The notes under the pieces are model-generated. The model saw only the letters and a program-made list of their open reading frames with translations, had not been told where the DNA came from and ran no database searches. Both the position numbers and the translations under genes were made by a program. Positions 23,246 through 31,775 of a DNA stretch of 64,000 nucleotides are shown here, one piece after another (positions within the stretch are counted from its first letter, which is position 1; the number at the start of each line of letters is the position of its first letter). Source of the stretch: Allostella vacuolata (GTDB lineage Bacteria; Pseudomonadota; Alphaproteobacteria; ATCC43930; Allostellaceae). The stretch spans positions 3,311,388 through 3,375,387 of the forward strand of contig AP019702.1 in the NCBI GenBank assembly GCA_006739055.1, given 5' to 3'.

Positions 23246-25804
23246 ATGCCGTTTCCCGCGATCATCGACCTGTCTTCTCTGTCCAGCAGCGACGGGTTCG
23301 TCATCAACGGCGGGACCGCCGGCGACCAGAGCGGCTACTCGGTCAGTTCGGCCGGCGACGTGAACGGAGACGGCATCGCAGACGTCATCATCGGGGCCAA
23401 GTATGCCACCCGCGGTACCAGCCATGTGGTATTCGGGCGCAGCGGGCCGGACGCCTTCGGCGCCACGATCGAACTGTCGGCGCTGTCCGCCAGCGACGGC
23501 TTCGCCATCAATGGCGTCTCTCTCGGAGACGCCACCGGTCGGTCGGTCAGTTCCGCCGGAGACGTGAACGGCGACGGCATCGACGACCTCCTCATCGGGG
23601 CCCCGCAGGCCAGTGCGGGTTCGCGCATCTATGCCGGTACCAGCTACGTCGTGTTCGGCCGCAGCGCGGGATCGCCGGACCCGTTCGGCTCGGCCATCGA
23701 CCTGTCCAGCCTCGACGGCAGCAACGGCTTCGCCATCAACGGTGCCAAGGAAGACGACTATAGCGGCAACTCGGTCAGTTCCGCCGGCGACGTGAACGGC
23801 GACGGCATCGACGACCTGATCATCGGGGCAAAGAAGGCCGATCCGGACGGGCGCAGCGGTGCCGGTACCAGCTATGTCGTGTTCGGACGCTGCACGGCGG
23901 CGCCGGATCCCTTCGGCTCCGCGGTCGAGCTTTCCGCCCTCGATGGCAGCAACGGCTTCGCCATCAATGGTGTCTCGAACGACGACTCCAGCGGCTTCTC
24001 GGTCAGTGCCGCCGGCGACGTCAACGGCGACGGCATCGACGACCTCATCATCGGGGCCCCGCAGGCCGATCCAGATGGGCGTACCGGTGCCGGCGCCAGC
24101 TATGTCGTGTTCGGCCGCAGCGCGGGAGCGCCGGACTTCTTCGGATCTTCGCTCGAACTTTCCGCACTTTCCGGCAGCGATGGCTTCGTCATCAACGGCG
24201 TGACGAACACCAACACCAGCGGCAGATCGGTCAGCGCCGCGGGGGACGTGAACGGCGACGGCATCGACGACCTCATCATCGGCGCGAGCAACACCCATGT
24301 GGAGGGTGGTCGCGGCTATGCCGGCGCCAGCTACGTGGTGTTCGGGCGCTGCACCGGGGCGCCGGATCCTTTCGGGTCGGCGCTGGAACTGTCCGGCATC
24401 GACGGCAGCAACGGATTCGTCCTCAACGGCGCCAGCAGCTATGACCGTTCCGGCTATTCCGTCAGTGCCGCCGGCGACGTGAACGGCGACGGGATCGACG
24501 ACCTCCTCGTCGACGCGCCCTTCAAGAGTGCGAATGGACTGACCTCGCCGGGCTTCACCTATGTCGTCTTCGGCCGCAGCACAGGGGCGCCGGATCCCTT
24601 CGGTTCCGTGCTGGAACTCTCGTCCCTGTCCGGCAGCGACGGCTTCGCCATCGCCGGCGCATCGGCCGAGGATTACAGCGGCTTTTCGGTCAGCGCCGCC
24701 GGGGACGTGAACGGCGATGGGGTCGCCGACATCATCCTCGGGGCCAACTATGCCGACCCCGGCGCCCGCGACAGGGCAGGGGCGAGCTATGTGGTGTTCG
24801 GGATCAGCGACACGCCCTCTCCGCCGCCGCCACCCGAATTGCCGCTCCCTGACGGGACCGCCAACCGCGCGCCGGTGGCGGGCGACGACGCCTATGCGGT
24901 CGAGCGCAGCCAGTTGCTGGTTGTGGCCGGGCCAGGGGTACTCGGCAACGACGGCGATGCCGACGGCGACCCGCTGCGGGTCACCGGCCTCGCCGACGCG
25001 CCCGACCATGGCGTCCTCATCTGGAACCCCGACGGCAGCTTCTCCTACCGCGCCCATGGCGGCTTCATCGGCACCGACGGCTTCACCTACCGCATCAGCG
25101 ACGGTGAGGGCGGCTTCGACACCGCCACCGTCACCATCGCGGTCGAGCCGGCCCCGCCCCTGCCCAACCGGCCGGTCGATGGCGGCCCGGGGGCCGAGCT
25201 TCTGAGCGGCAGCGGCCAGGCCGATACGATCCGCGGCATGGACGGCGACGACACGATCGAGGGCGAAGGCGGCCGGGACCTGCTGAATGGCAATGCCGGC
25301 GACGACCTGGTGCTGGGCGGCGCCGACGAGGATGTCGCCTGGGGCGGTCAGGGCAACGACACGGTGCTGGGTGGCGACGGCGCCGACTGGGTGCTGGGCG
25401 ACCGCGGTGACGACCTTGTCCAGGGCGGATCAGGCGGCGACCGCGTCTGGGGCGGCCAGGGCAACGACCAGCTGTTCGGCGACGAGGGCGACGACTTTCT
25501 GTCCGGCGACCTGGGCAACGACACGCTGACCGGCGGCCCGGGTGCGGACCGCTTCGCCTACGCGGAGAATGGCGGCCTCGACCGCATCACCGACTACGAC
25601 CTGATGGGCGGCGATGTGATCGAGCTCGCCGTCGGGCCCGACGGGCTGCTGAACGGCATCCCGATCGCCGGCTTCCAGGACATCCTCGCCCGGCTGGTGG
25701 ACGGCCCGGACGGCGTCTTCCTCGACCTCGGCGGCGGACAAGGCATCGTGCTGGCCGGGATTCTCAAGAACCAGCTCTCGGCCGACGACTTCGCCATCGT
25801 CTGA
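23246..25804 (+). CDS. Secreted FG-GAP propeller / cadherin-like / RTX protein (array copy 3)
   Basis: 852 aa with the same plan as copy 2: seven blades (about 3-520), a shorter and interrupted hinge (PPPPP then ELPLPDG), one cadherin-like domain, 13 RTX nonapeptides and the LSADDFAIV end. Start ATG 23246 (MPFPAII) has a strong GAGGAG 5 bases upstream, so copies 2 and 3 form a subfamily translated from ordinary ribosome-binding sites, unlike copies 1, 4 and 5. It is the most diverged in its RTX block (DEDVAWGG, GSGGDRVWGG). Blade 6 has a defective loop end, DDLLVDA instead of DDLIIGA. Only two cysteines. A hairpin terminator follows. Confidence 0.9.
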   Translation: MPFPAIIDLSSLSSSDGFVINGGTAGDQSGYSVSSAGDVNGDGIADVIIGAKYATRGTSHVVFGRSGPDAFGATIELSALSASDGFAINGVSLGDATGRSVSSAGDVNGDGIDDLLIGAPQASAGSRIYAGTSYVVFGRSAGSPDPFGSAIDLSSLDGSNGFAINGAKEDDYSGNSVSSAGDVNGDGIDDLIIGAKKADPDGRSGAGTSYVVFGRCTAAPDPFGSAVELSALDGSNGFAINGVSNDDSSGFSVSAAGDVNGDGIDDLIIGAPQADPDGRTGAGASYVVFGRSAGAPDFFGSSLELSALSGSDGFVINGVTNTNTSGRSVSAAGDVNGDGIDDLIIGASNTHVEGGRGYAGASYVVFGRCTGAPDPFGSALELSGIDGSNGFVLNGASSYDRSGYSVSAAGDVNGDGIDDLLVDAPFKSANGLTSPGFTYVVFGRSTGAPDPFGSVLELSSLSGSDGFAIAGASAEDYSGFSVSAAGDVNGDGVADIILGANYADPGARDRAGASYVVFGISDTPSPPPPPELPLPDGTANRAPVAGDDAYAVERSQLLVVAGPGVLGNDGDADGDPLRVTGLADAPDHGVLIWNPDGSFSYRAHGGFIGTDGFTYRISDGEGGFDTATVTIAVEPAPPLPNRPVDGGPGAELLSGSGQADTIRGMDGDDTIEGEGGRDLLNGNAGDDLVLGGADEDVAWGGQGNDTVLGGDGADWVLGDRGDDLVQGGSGGDRVWGGQGNDQLFGDEGDDFLSGDLGNDTLTGGPGADRFAYAENGGLDRITDYDLMGGDVIELAVGPDGLLNGIPIAGFQDILARLVDGPDGVFLDLGGGQGIVLAGILKNQLSADDFAIV

Positions 25805-26124
25805 CCCTCGCCCCTCCCCGCCCGGACAACCGGGCGGGGAACCGGCCCATTCCGGGCCAGGGTGTTCGACAGGCCTGTGATGGCAGCACCCTCCGTTGAT
25901 TCCGGATCCTGCGGCGGCTGCCGATCCTCCTCTCTTCGCCAGCAGACCCGCCGGACGCCGGGCCGCGCGGCTCGATGAGGCCGCCGACAATTGCTACAGA
26001 CTATCCAGTTGATAAGGCCCCTCTGTAGTCAACTTATACTTGCGACTTCGTCCCCTCGGGCGATACTTTCTGCGATGGGTCGGGGTGGAATTCCCCCCGT
26101 GAACGTATCTTCATTGGGGGGCCA
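25805..26124 (+). other. Intergenic region between array copies 3 and 4
   Basis: 320 non-coding bases. They hold the copy 3 terminator (25815-25840), a smaller GGCCC/GGGCC hairpin, an AT-rich patch with TTGATAAG (26009-26016) and TCAACTT (26029-26035), and the leader hairpin of copy 4. The TTGATAAG...TCAACTT pair also occurs upstream of copy 1 (19321-19328, 19342-19348), with TCAACTT about 90 bases before each start position, so it is a likely shared promoter region. No gene seen. Confidence 0.6.
25815..25840 (+). terminator. Terminator of array copy 3
   Basis: A perfect 11-bp stem TCCCCGCCCGG/CCGGGCGGGGA with ACAA loop, 10 bases after the stop codon. Confidence 0.75.
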
Positions 26125-26127
26125 ATG
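26081..26127 (+). promoter_or_regulatory. Leader of array copy 4 with alternative hairpins over the start
   Basis: C6 (26093-26098) can pair with G6 (26116-26121), whose last G is 3 bases before the ATG; this would bury the only G-rich ribosome-binding site. The same C-run can instead pair with the upstream CGGGGTGG (26081-26088, 7 bp with one bulge), which would free the G-run. The two pairings exclude each other. Confidence 0.6.
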
Positions 26128-28698
26128 GCATTTCCTTCGGTAATCGAACTTTCCGCCCTCGACGGCGACGACGGCTTCGTCATCAAGGGCGTCACGACCA
26201 ACGACTACAGCGGCTTTTCGGTCAGTTCCGCCGGCGACGTGAACGGCGACGGCATCGACGACCTCATCATCGGGGCCCGGTCGGCAAGTCCGCCAAGCCG
26301 CCCCGTTGCCGGCGCGAGCTACGTGGTGTTCGGTCGCTGCGCCGGGGCGGGCGAAGAATTCGCCTCCGCCATCGAACTTTCCGCACTGAACGGCAGCGAC
26401 GGATTCGTCATCAACGGCGCATCGGCCCTCGATCTAAGCGGCCGCTCGGTCAGTCCCGCCGGCGACGTGAACGGCGACGGCATCGACGACTTCATCATCG
26501 GGGCCGAAGGGCCTGATCCAGGTAGTCCGGGCCGCGCCGACGCCGGGGCGAGCTATGTCGTGTTCGGCCGCTGCACGGGGACACCGGATCCCTTCGGTTC
26601 GGTGCTCGAACTCTCCGCCCTCAACGGCAGCGACGGCTTCGTCCTCAACGGCGTGGGAGCCAGCGACCAGAGCGGCTATTCGGTCAGTTCCGCCGGGGAC
26701 GTGAACGGCGACGGCGTCGATGATCTCATCATCGGGGCATCGGGGGGCGATCCGGACAGCCGCAGCAATGCGGGCGCGAGCTACGTGGTGTTCGGGCGCT
26801 GCACCGCGGACGTAGGAGAGTTCCAGCCCGCGATCGAGCTCTCGGCGCTGGCCGGCAGCGACGGCTTCGTCCTCAACGGCGTCACGACCGGCAACTACAG
26901 CGGCTTTTCGGTCAGTTCCGCCGGGGACGTGAACGGCGACGGCACAGACGACCTCATCATCGGGGCGAGGGCGGCTGGTTTGAGCAGCCGCATGTTCGCC
27001 GGCGCGAGCTATGTGGTGTTCGGACGTTCCGCCGGACACCCGGACCCCTTCGAGTCTGCCCTCGAACTCTCCGCCCTCGATGGCAGCGACGGCTTCGTCA
27101 TCAACGGTGTCACGAGCTTTGACTGGAGCGGCCACTCGGTCAGTTCCGCCGGGGACGTGAACGGCGACGGCATCGACGACCTCATCATCGGGGCATGGGG
27201 GGGCGATCCGGATGGCCGCACCTATGCCGGCGCGAGCTACGTGGTGTTCGGGCGCAGTGCGGGCACGCCGGATCCCTTCGGGTCCACGCTCGAGCTCTCC
27301 GACCTCGACGGCAGCAACGGCTTCGTCATCAACGGCGCGGGGGTCAGCGACTTCAGCGGCTGGTCGGTCAGTTCCGCCGGGGACGTGAACGGCGACGGCA
27401 TCGACGACCTCATCATCGGGGCTTACAGAGCTGACGCGAATAGCGCGGACGCTGCCGGCGCGACCTATGTGGTATTCGGGCGCTGCACCGCAGACCCGGA
27501 TCCCTTCGGCTCGGCGATCGAACTCTCCGACCTCGACGGCAGCAACGGCTTCGTCCTCAACGGCCTCGCCATCTCCGACTTCAGCGGCTTTTCGGTCAGT
27601 TCCGCCGGGGACGTGAACGGCGACGGCGCCGATGACCTCATCATCGGGGCGAAGAATGCCGATCCGGACAGCCGCGGCAATGCCGGCGTGAGTTATGTGG
27701 TGTTCGGGATCGCACCTCCACCACCGCCCCCGCCGCCGCCGCCGGCGGGCACCGCCAACCGCGCGCCGGTGGCGGATGACGACGCCTATGCGGTCGAGCG
27801 CAGCCAGCTGCTGACCGTCGCCGGGCCGGGCGTGCTCGGCAACGACGGCGACCCGGACGGGGACACTTTGCACGTCACCGGCCTCGCCGACGCCCCCGAC
27901 CATGGCGTCCTCACCTGGAATGCGGACGGCAGCTTCTCCTATCGCGCCCATGGCGGCTTCATCGGCACCGACAGCTTCACCTACCAGGTCGCCGACGGCC
28001 AGGGCGGCCAGGACACCGCCACCGTCACCATCCGGGTCGAGCCGGCGCCACCTTCGCCGAACCGGCCGATCACCGGCGGCTTCGGCGACGAGCGCCTGGC
28101 CGGCACCAACCGGTCCGACACGATCAGCGGCATGGACGGGGCCGACACGATCGAGGGCGACGGCGGCCGCGACCTGTTGAACGGTGGAGCCGGCAATGAC
28201 CTGGTGTTCGGCGGCCCGGACGAGGACGTGCTCCAGGGCGGCCAGGGCAACGACATGCTGCTGGGCGGCGAAGGCGCCGACTGGGTGCTGGGCGGCCGCG
28301 GCAACGACCTCGCCCATGGCGGCAAGGGCGCCGACCAGGTCTGGGGCGGCCAGGGCAACGACCAGTTGTTCGGCGACCAGGGCGACGACTGGCTGTCCGG
28401 CGACCGCGGCAACGACACACTCACCGGCGGCCCGGGCGCCGACCGCTTCGCCTACGCGGAGAATGGCGGCCTTGACCGCGTCGCCGACCACGACCTCCAG
28501 GGCGGCGACGTGATCGAACTCGCGGTCGGGCCGGACGGGCTGCTGAACGGCATCGCCATCGCCGGCTTCGCCGACATCCTGGCGCGGCTGGTCGACGGGC
28601 CGGACGGCGTCTTCCTCGACCTCGGCGACGGCCAGGGCATCGTGCTCGCCGGCATCCTCAAGAACCAGCTCTCCGCCGACGACTTCGCCGTCGTCTGA
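26125..28698 (+). CDS. Secreted FG-GAP propeller / cadherin-like / RTX protein (array copy 4)
   Basis: 857 aa: seven FG-GAP blades (about 3-528), ten-proline hinge (about 530-540), cadherin-like domain (about 545-637), 13 RTX nonapeptides (about 655-771) and a secretion end finishing LSADDFAVV. No signal peptide. Starts ATG 26125 in the context GGGGGGCCA-ATG-GCATTTCCTTCG, shared with copies 1 and 5 (MAFPS subfamily). Blades 2-5 reuse pieces found in copy 5 (DPGSPGR, RCTADVGEF, GRSAGHPDPFES). From the hinge on, the DNA is nearly identical to copy 5. Four cysteines, all in GRC turns joining blades. A terminator follows. Confidence 0.9.
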   Translation: MAFPSVIELSALDGDDGFVIKGVTTNDYSGFSVSSAGDVNGDGIDDLIIGARSASPPSRPVAGASYVVFGRCAGAGEEFASAIELSALNGSDGFVINGASALDLSGRSVSPAGDVNGDGIDDFIIGAEGPDPGSPGRADAGASYVVFGRCTGTPDPFGSVLELSALNGSDGFVLNGVGASDQSGYSVSSAGDVNGDGVDDLIIGASGGDPDSRSNAGASYVVFGRCTADVGEFQPAIELSALAGSDGFVLNGVTTGNYSGFSVSSAGDVNGDGTDDLIIGARAAGLSSRMFAGASYVVFGRSAGHPDPFESALELSALDGSDGFVINGVTSFDWSGHSVSSAGDVNGDGIDDLIIGAWGGDPDGRTYAGASYVVFGRSAGTPDPFGSTLELSDLDGSNGFVINGAGVSDFSGWSVSSAGDVNGDGIDDLIIGAYRADANSADAAGATYVVFGRCTADPDPFGSAIELSDLDGSNGFVLNGLAISDFSGFSVSSAGDVNGDGADDLIIGAKNADPDSRGNAGVSYVVFGIAPPPPPPPPPPAGTANRAPVADDDAYAVERSQLLTVAGPGVLGNDGDPDGDTLHVTGLADAPDHGVLTWNADGSFSYRAHGGFIGTDSFTYQVADGQGGQDTATVTIRVEPAPPSPNRPITGGFGDERLAGTNRSDTISGMDGADTIEGDGGRDLLNGGAGNDLVFGGPDEDVLQGGQGNDMLLGGEGADWVLGGRGNDLAHGGKGADQVWGGQGNDQLFGDQGDDWLSGDRGNDTLTGGPGADRFAYAENGGLDRVADHDLQGGDVIELAVGPDGLLNGIAIAGFADILARLVDGPDGVFLDLGDGQGIVLAGILKNQLSADDFAVV

Positions 28699-29148
28699 CC
28701 GCCCGGACGCCGGCCGGGCCTCCAGGTCCGGCCGGCGATGTCCTGGCAGAAGCGCGCTCGGTCTTATCGCTCGACTTCCGAAGTGCCTTGCAGCTCTGGG
28801 CGAGACTTCCCGATCCGGGATCGGGGTGCGTTTGCCGCTGCCGCGCCGGGGTCTCGTCCATGCTGCGATTCCGCAAATGGCTCCAGGCATCGGCTTCCGA
28901 TCCGCTGCGAGGAGCATCCGATTTCAGAGATCTTGCTGCAGACTTCGGGGCGAAGGCATTCCCGGCCTTCGCCCACGGATGCGACCGGTCGCGCAGCTCC
29001 AAGACAACGCCGACCATCGGGCCGCTTATTCCCTTAATAAGATCTATCCGATAAGTAGCTCATCCCTGTCCATTTCGCGCCCTAAGCGATAATCTGGATG
29101 ATGTTCCGGGGTACATCCCCCCCGGAACGCACCTTGACCGGGGGGCCA
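28699..29148 (+). other. Intergenic region between array copies 4 and 5
   Basis: 450 non-coding bases, the longest gap in the window. It holds the copy 4 terminator, a middle section without recognisable coding or repeat structure, an AT-rich stretch around 29024-29062 that may contain the promoter, and the copy 5 leader hairpins. Short open frames occur but none has coding character. Confidence 0.6.
28709..28736 (+). terminator. Terminator of array copy 4
   Basis: A 12-bp stem (one G-U pair) GCCGGCCGGGCC/GGTCCGGCCGGC with TCCA loop, 10 bases after the stop codon. Confidence 0.75.
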
Positions 29149-29151
29149 ATG
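29104..29151 (+). promoter_or_regulatory. Leader of array copy 5 with alternative hairpins over the start
   Basis: CCCCCCGG (29118-29125) pairs perfectly with CCGGGGGG (29138-29145), covering the G-run 3 bases before ATG 29149. TTCCGGGG (29104-29111) pairs perfectly with CCCCGGAA (29120-29127), sharing the same C-run. The two 8-bp stems cannot form together, the layout of an on/off translational switch. Confidence 0.65.
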
Positions 29152-31725
29152 GCATTTCCTTCGACAGTCGAACTTTCCGCCCTCGACGGGAGCAGCGGCT
29201 TCGTCCTCAACGGCGGTGCAAGCTCCGACCAGAGCGGCTTTTCGGTCAGTTCCGCCGGAGACGTGAACGGCGATGGCATCGATGACCTCGTCATCGGCGC
29301 CTACGGGGCCGATCCAGGTAGTCCGGCCCGCGCCAACGCCGGCGCAAGCTATGTGGTGTTCGGCCGATGCACCGCGGACGTCGGGGAGTTTCTCTCCGCA
29401 ATCGAGCTCTCGGCGCTGGACGGCAGCGATGGCTTCGTCCTCAACGGCGGCGCAAGCGGCGACTACAGCGGCTGGTCGGCCAGCTCTGCCGGCGATGTGA
29501 ACGGCGACGGCGTCGACGACCTCATCATCGGAGCATGGGGGGCCGATCCGAACAGCCTTGCCAGCGCCGGCCGGAGTTACGTCGTGTTCGGCCGCTGCAC
29601 CGGGGACCCGGATCCCTTCGGCTCGGCAATCGAGCTCTCCGCCCTCGATGGCAGCGACGGCTTCGTCATCAACGGCGCGACCCAGGGCGACAACAGCGGC
29701 TTCTCGGTCAGTTCCGCCGGCGACGTGAACGGCGACGGCATCGACGACCTCGTCATCGGGGCGAGGTATGCCGATCCGAACGCCGCGGCCAAGGCCGGCG
29801 AGAGCTATGTGGTATTCGGGCGCTGCACGGGCATGCAGGATCCGTTCGGCTCGGCGATCGAGCTCTCCGAACTCGACGGCAACGACGGCTTCGTCCTCAG
29901 AGGCCGCGCCCTCAACCACAACAGCGGCGGCTCGGTCAGTTCCGCCGGGGACGTGAATGGCGACGGCATCGATGATCTCATCATCGGGGCAAGATACGGC
30001 GATCCCGGCGGCCGCAGGAATGCCGGCGAGAGCTACGTGGTGTTCGGACGTTCCGCCGGACACCCGGATCCCTTCGAGTCCGCGATCGAACTCTCCGAAC
30101 TCGACGGCAGCGACGGCTTCGTCATCAACGGCGTGTCGGGCTACGATTACAGCGGCTTTTCGGTCAGTTCCGCCGGCGATGTGAACGGCGACGGCATCGC
30201 CGACCTCATCATCGGTGCCCACAGGGTCGATCCGCCCGGCCGCAGCGTCGCTGGCGGAAGCTACGTCGTATTCGGGCGCTGCACGGGAACGCCGGATCCC
30301 TTCGGGTCTGCGCTCGAACTTTCCACCCTTGATGGCAGCAACGGCTTCGCCATCAACGGCATCTCTGGAGGCGACCGGAGCGGCATCTCCGTCAGTTCCG
30401 CCGGGGACGTGAACGGCGACGGCATCGACGACCTCATCATCGGGGCCTACAAGGCCGACGCGAACGGTCGCGCAGATGCCGGCGCGAGTTACGTCCTGTT
30501 CGGTCGCTGCACGGCGGCGGGGGCGAGCTTCGGCTCGGCGATCGAGTTGTCGTCCCTCTCCGGCAGCAACGGCTTCGTCCTCAACGGCGGCGCAAGCGAC
30601 GACTGGAGCGGCTTTTCGGTCAGCTCGGCCGGGGACGTGAACGGCGATGGCACCGACGACCTCATCATCGGCGCAAAGAAGGCCGATCCGGACAGCCGCA
30701 GCAATGCCGGCGAGAGCTATGTGGTGTTCGGGATCGCACCGCCCCCGCCCCCGCCTCCGCCTCCACCGCCGGCGGATACCGCCAACCGCGCACCGGTGGC
30801 GGGCGATGACGCCTATGCGGTCGAGCGCAGCCAGCTGCTGACCGTCGCCGGGCCGGGCGTGCTCGGCAACGACGGCGACCCGGACGGGGACACTTTGCAC
30901 GTCACCGGCCTCGCCGACGCCCCCGACCATGGCGTGCTCGCCTGGAACCCCGACGGCAGCTTCTCCTATCGCGCCCATGGCGGCTTCATCGGCACCGACA
31001 GCTTCACCTATCGCGTCAACGACGGTGAAGGCAGCGAGGATACCGCCACCGTCACCATCGCGGTCGAACCGGCGCCGCCTTCGCCGAACCGGCCGATCAC
31101 CGGCAGCTTCGGTGACGAGCGCCTGGCCGGCACCAACCGGTCCGACACGATCAGCGGCGTGGACGGGGCCGACACGATCGAGGGCGACGGCGGCCGCGAC
31201 CTGTTGAACGGTGGAGCCGGCAATGACCTGGTGTTCGGCGGCCCGGACGAGGATGTGCTCCAGGGCGGCCAGGGCAACGACATGCTGCTGGGCGGCGAAG
31301 GCGCCGACTGGGTGCTGGGCGGCCGCGGCAACGACCTCGCCCATGGCGGCAAGGGCGCCGACCAGGTCTGGGGCGGCCAGGGCAACGACCAGTTGTTCGG
31401 CGACCAGGGCGACGACTGGCTGTCCGGCGACCGCGGCAACGACACACTCACCGGCGGCCCGGGTGCCGACCGCTTCGCCTACGCGGAGAATGGCGGCCTC
31501 GACCGCGTCGCCGACCACGACCTCCAGGGCGGCGACGTGATCGAACTCGCGGTCGGGCCGGACGGGCTGCTGAACGGCATCGCCATCGCCGGCTTCGCCG
31601 ACATCCTGGCGCGGCTGGTCGACGGGCCGGATGGCGTCTTCCTCGACCTCGGCGACGGCCAGGGCATCGTGCTCGCCGGCATCCTCAAGAACCAGCTCTC
31701 GGCCGACGATTTCGCCATCGTCTGA
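29149..31725 (+). CDS. Secreted FG-GAP propeller / cadherin-like / RTX protein (array copy 5)
   Basis: 858 aa with seven FG-GAP blades (about 3-528), an eleven-proline hinge, cadherin-like domain, 13 RTX nonapeptides and a secretion end LSADDFAIV. ATG 29149 (MAFPSTVELS) is preferred to the upstream frame opening at 29098 because it matches copy 4 and the leader hairpin. The 3' part (about 30790-31725) is nearly identical in DNA to copy 4, whereas the blades differ, pointing to gene conversion. Five cysteines, all in GRC turns between blades. A terminator shared with the convergent mmsB follows. Confidence 0.9.
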   Translation: MAFPSTVELSALDGSSGFVLNGGASSDQSGFSVSSAGDVNGDGIDDLVIGAYGADPGSPARANAGASYVVFGRCTADVGEFLSAIELSALDGSDGFVLNGGASGDYSGWSASSAGDVNGDGVDDLIIGAWGADPNSLASAGRSYVVFGRCTGDPDPFGSAIELSALDGSDGFVINGATQGDNSGFSVSSAGDVNGDGIDDLVIGARYADPNAAAKAGESYVVFGRCTGMQDPFGSAIELSELDGNDGFVLRGRALNHNSGGSVSSAGDVNGDGIDDLIIGARYGDPGGRRNAGESYVVFGRSAGHPDPFESAIELSELDGSDGFVINGVSGYDYSGFSVSSAGDVNGDGIADLIIGAHRVDPPGRSVAGGSYVVFGRCTGTPDPFGSALELSTLDGSNGFAINGISGGDRSGISVSSAGDVNGDGIDDLIIGAYKADANGRADAGASYVLFGRCTAAGASFGSAIELSSLSGSNGFVLNGGASDDWSGFSVSSAGDVNGDGTDDLIIGAKKADPDSRSNAGESYVVFGIAPPPPPPPPPPPADTANRAPVAGDDAYAVERSQLLTVAGPGVLGNDGDPDGDTLHVTGLADAPDHGVLAWNPDGSFSYRAHGGFIGTDSFTYRVNDGEGSEDTATVTIAVEPAPPSPNRPITGSFGDERLAGTNRSDTISGVDGADTIEGDGGRDLLNGGAGNDLVFGGPDEDVLQGGQGNDMLLGGEGADWVLGGRGNDLAHGGKGADQVWGGQGNDQLFGDQGDDWLSGDRGNDTLTGGPGADRFAYAENGGLDRVADHDLQGGDVIELAVGPDGLLNGIAIAGFADILARLVDGPDGVFLDLGDGQGIVLAGILKNQLSADDFAIV

Positions 31726-31730
31726 CGCAG

Positions 31731-31768
31731 GGGCCGCTGCCCTGCCCGTTGGGCGGGGCAGCGGGCCC
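31731..31768. terminator. Terminator between array copy 5 and mmsB
   Basis: A long hairpin: the G-C rich arm 31731-31747 pairs with 31751-31768 around a GTT loop, with one bulged G and one G-T pair. It lies between convergent genes and can serve both. Confidence 0.7.
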
Positions 31769-31775
31769 TTGGGCG

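Noticed and set aside
20421-31000. Long minus-strand open frames through the propeller array
   Set aside because: They mirror the repeats (VDAVAVHVAGGTDR repeats are the reverse reading of the FG-GAP cores) and have no start signal or family match; the plus-strand products have coherent domains.
20532-31700. Regularly spaced repeats resembling a CRISPR or satellite array
   Set aside because: The period is about 230 bp, all in frame and coding for blades; no short spacer/repeat structure or cas genes.
19439-31725. Diversity-generating retroelement as source of blade variation
   Set aside because: No reverse transcriptase, template repeat or A-specific substitution pattern is visible; homologous recombination explains the mosaic more simply.
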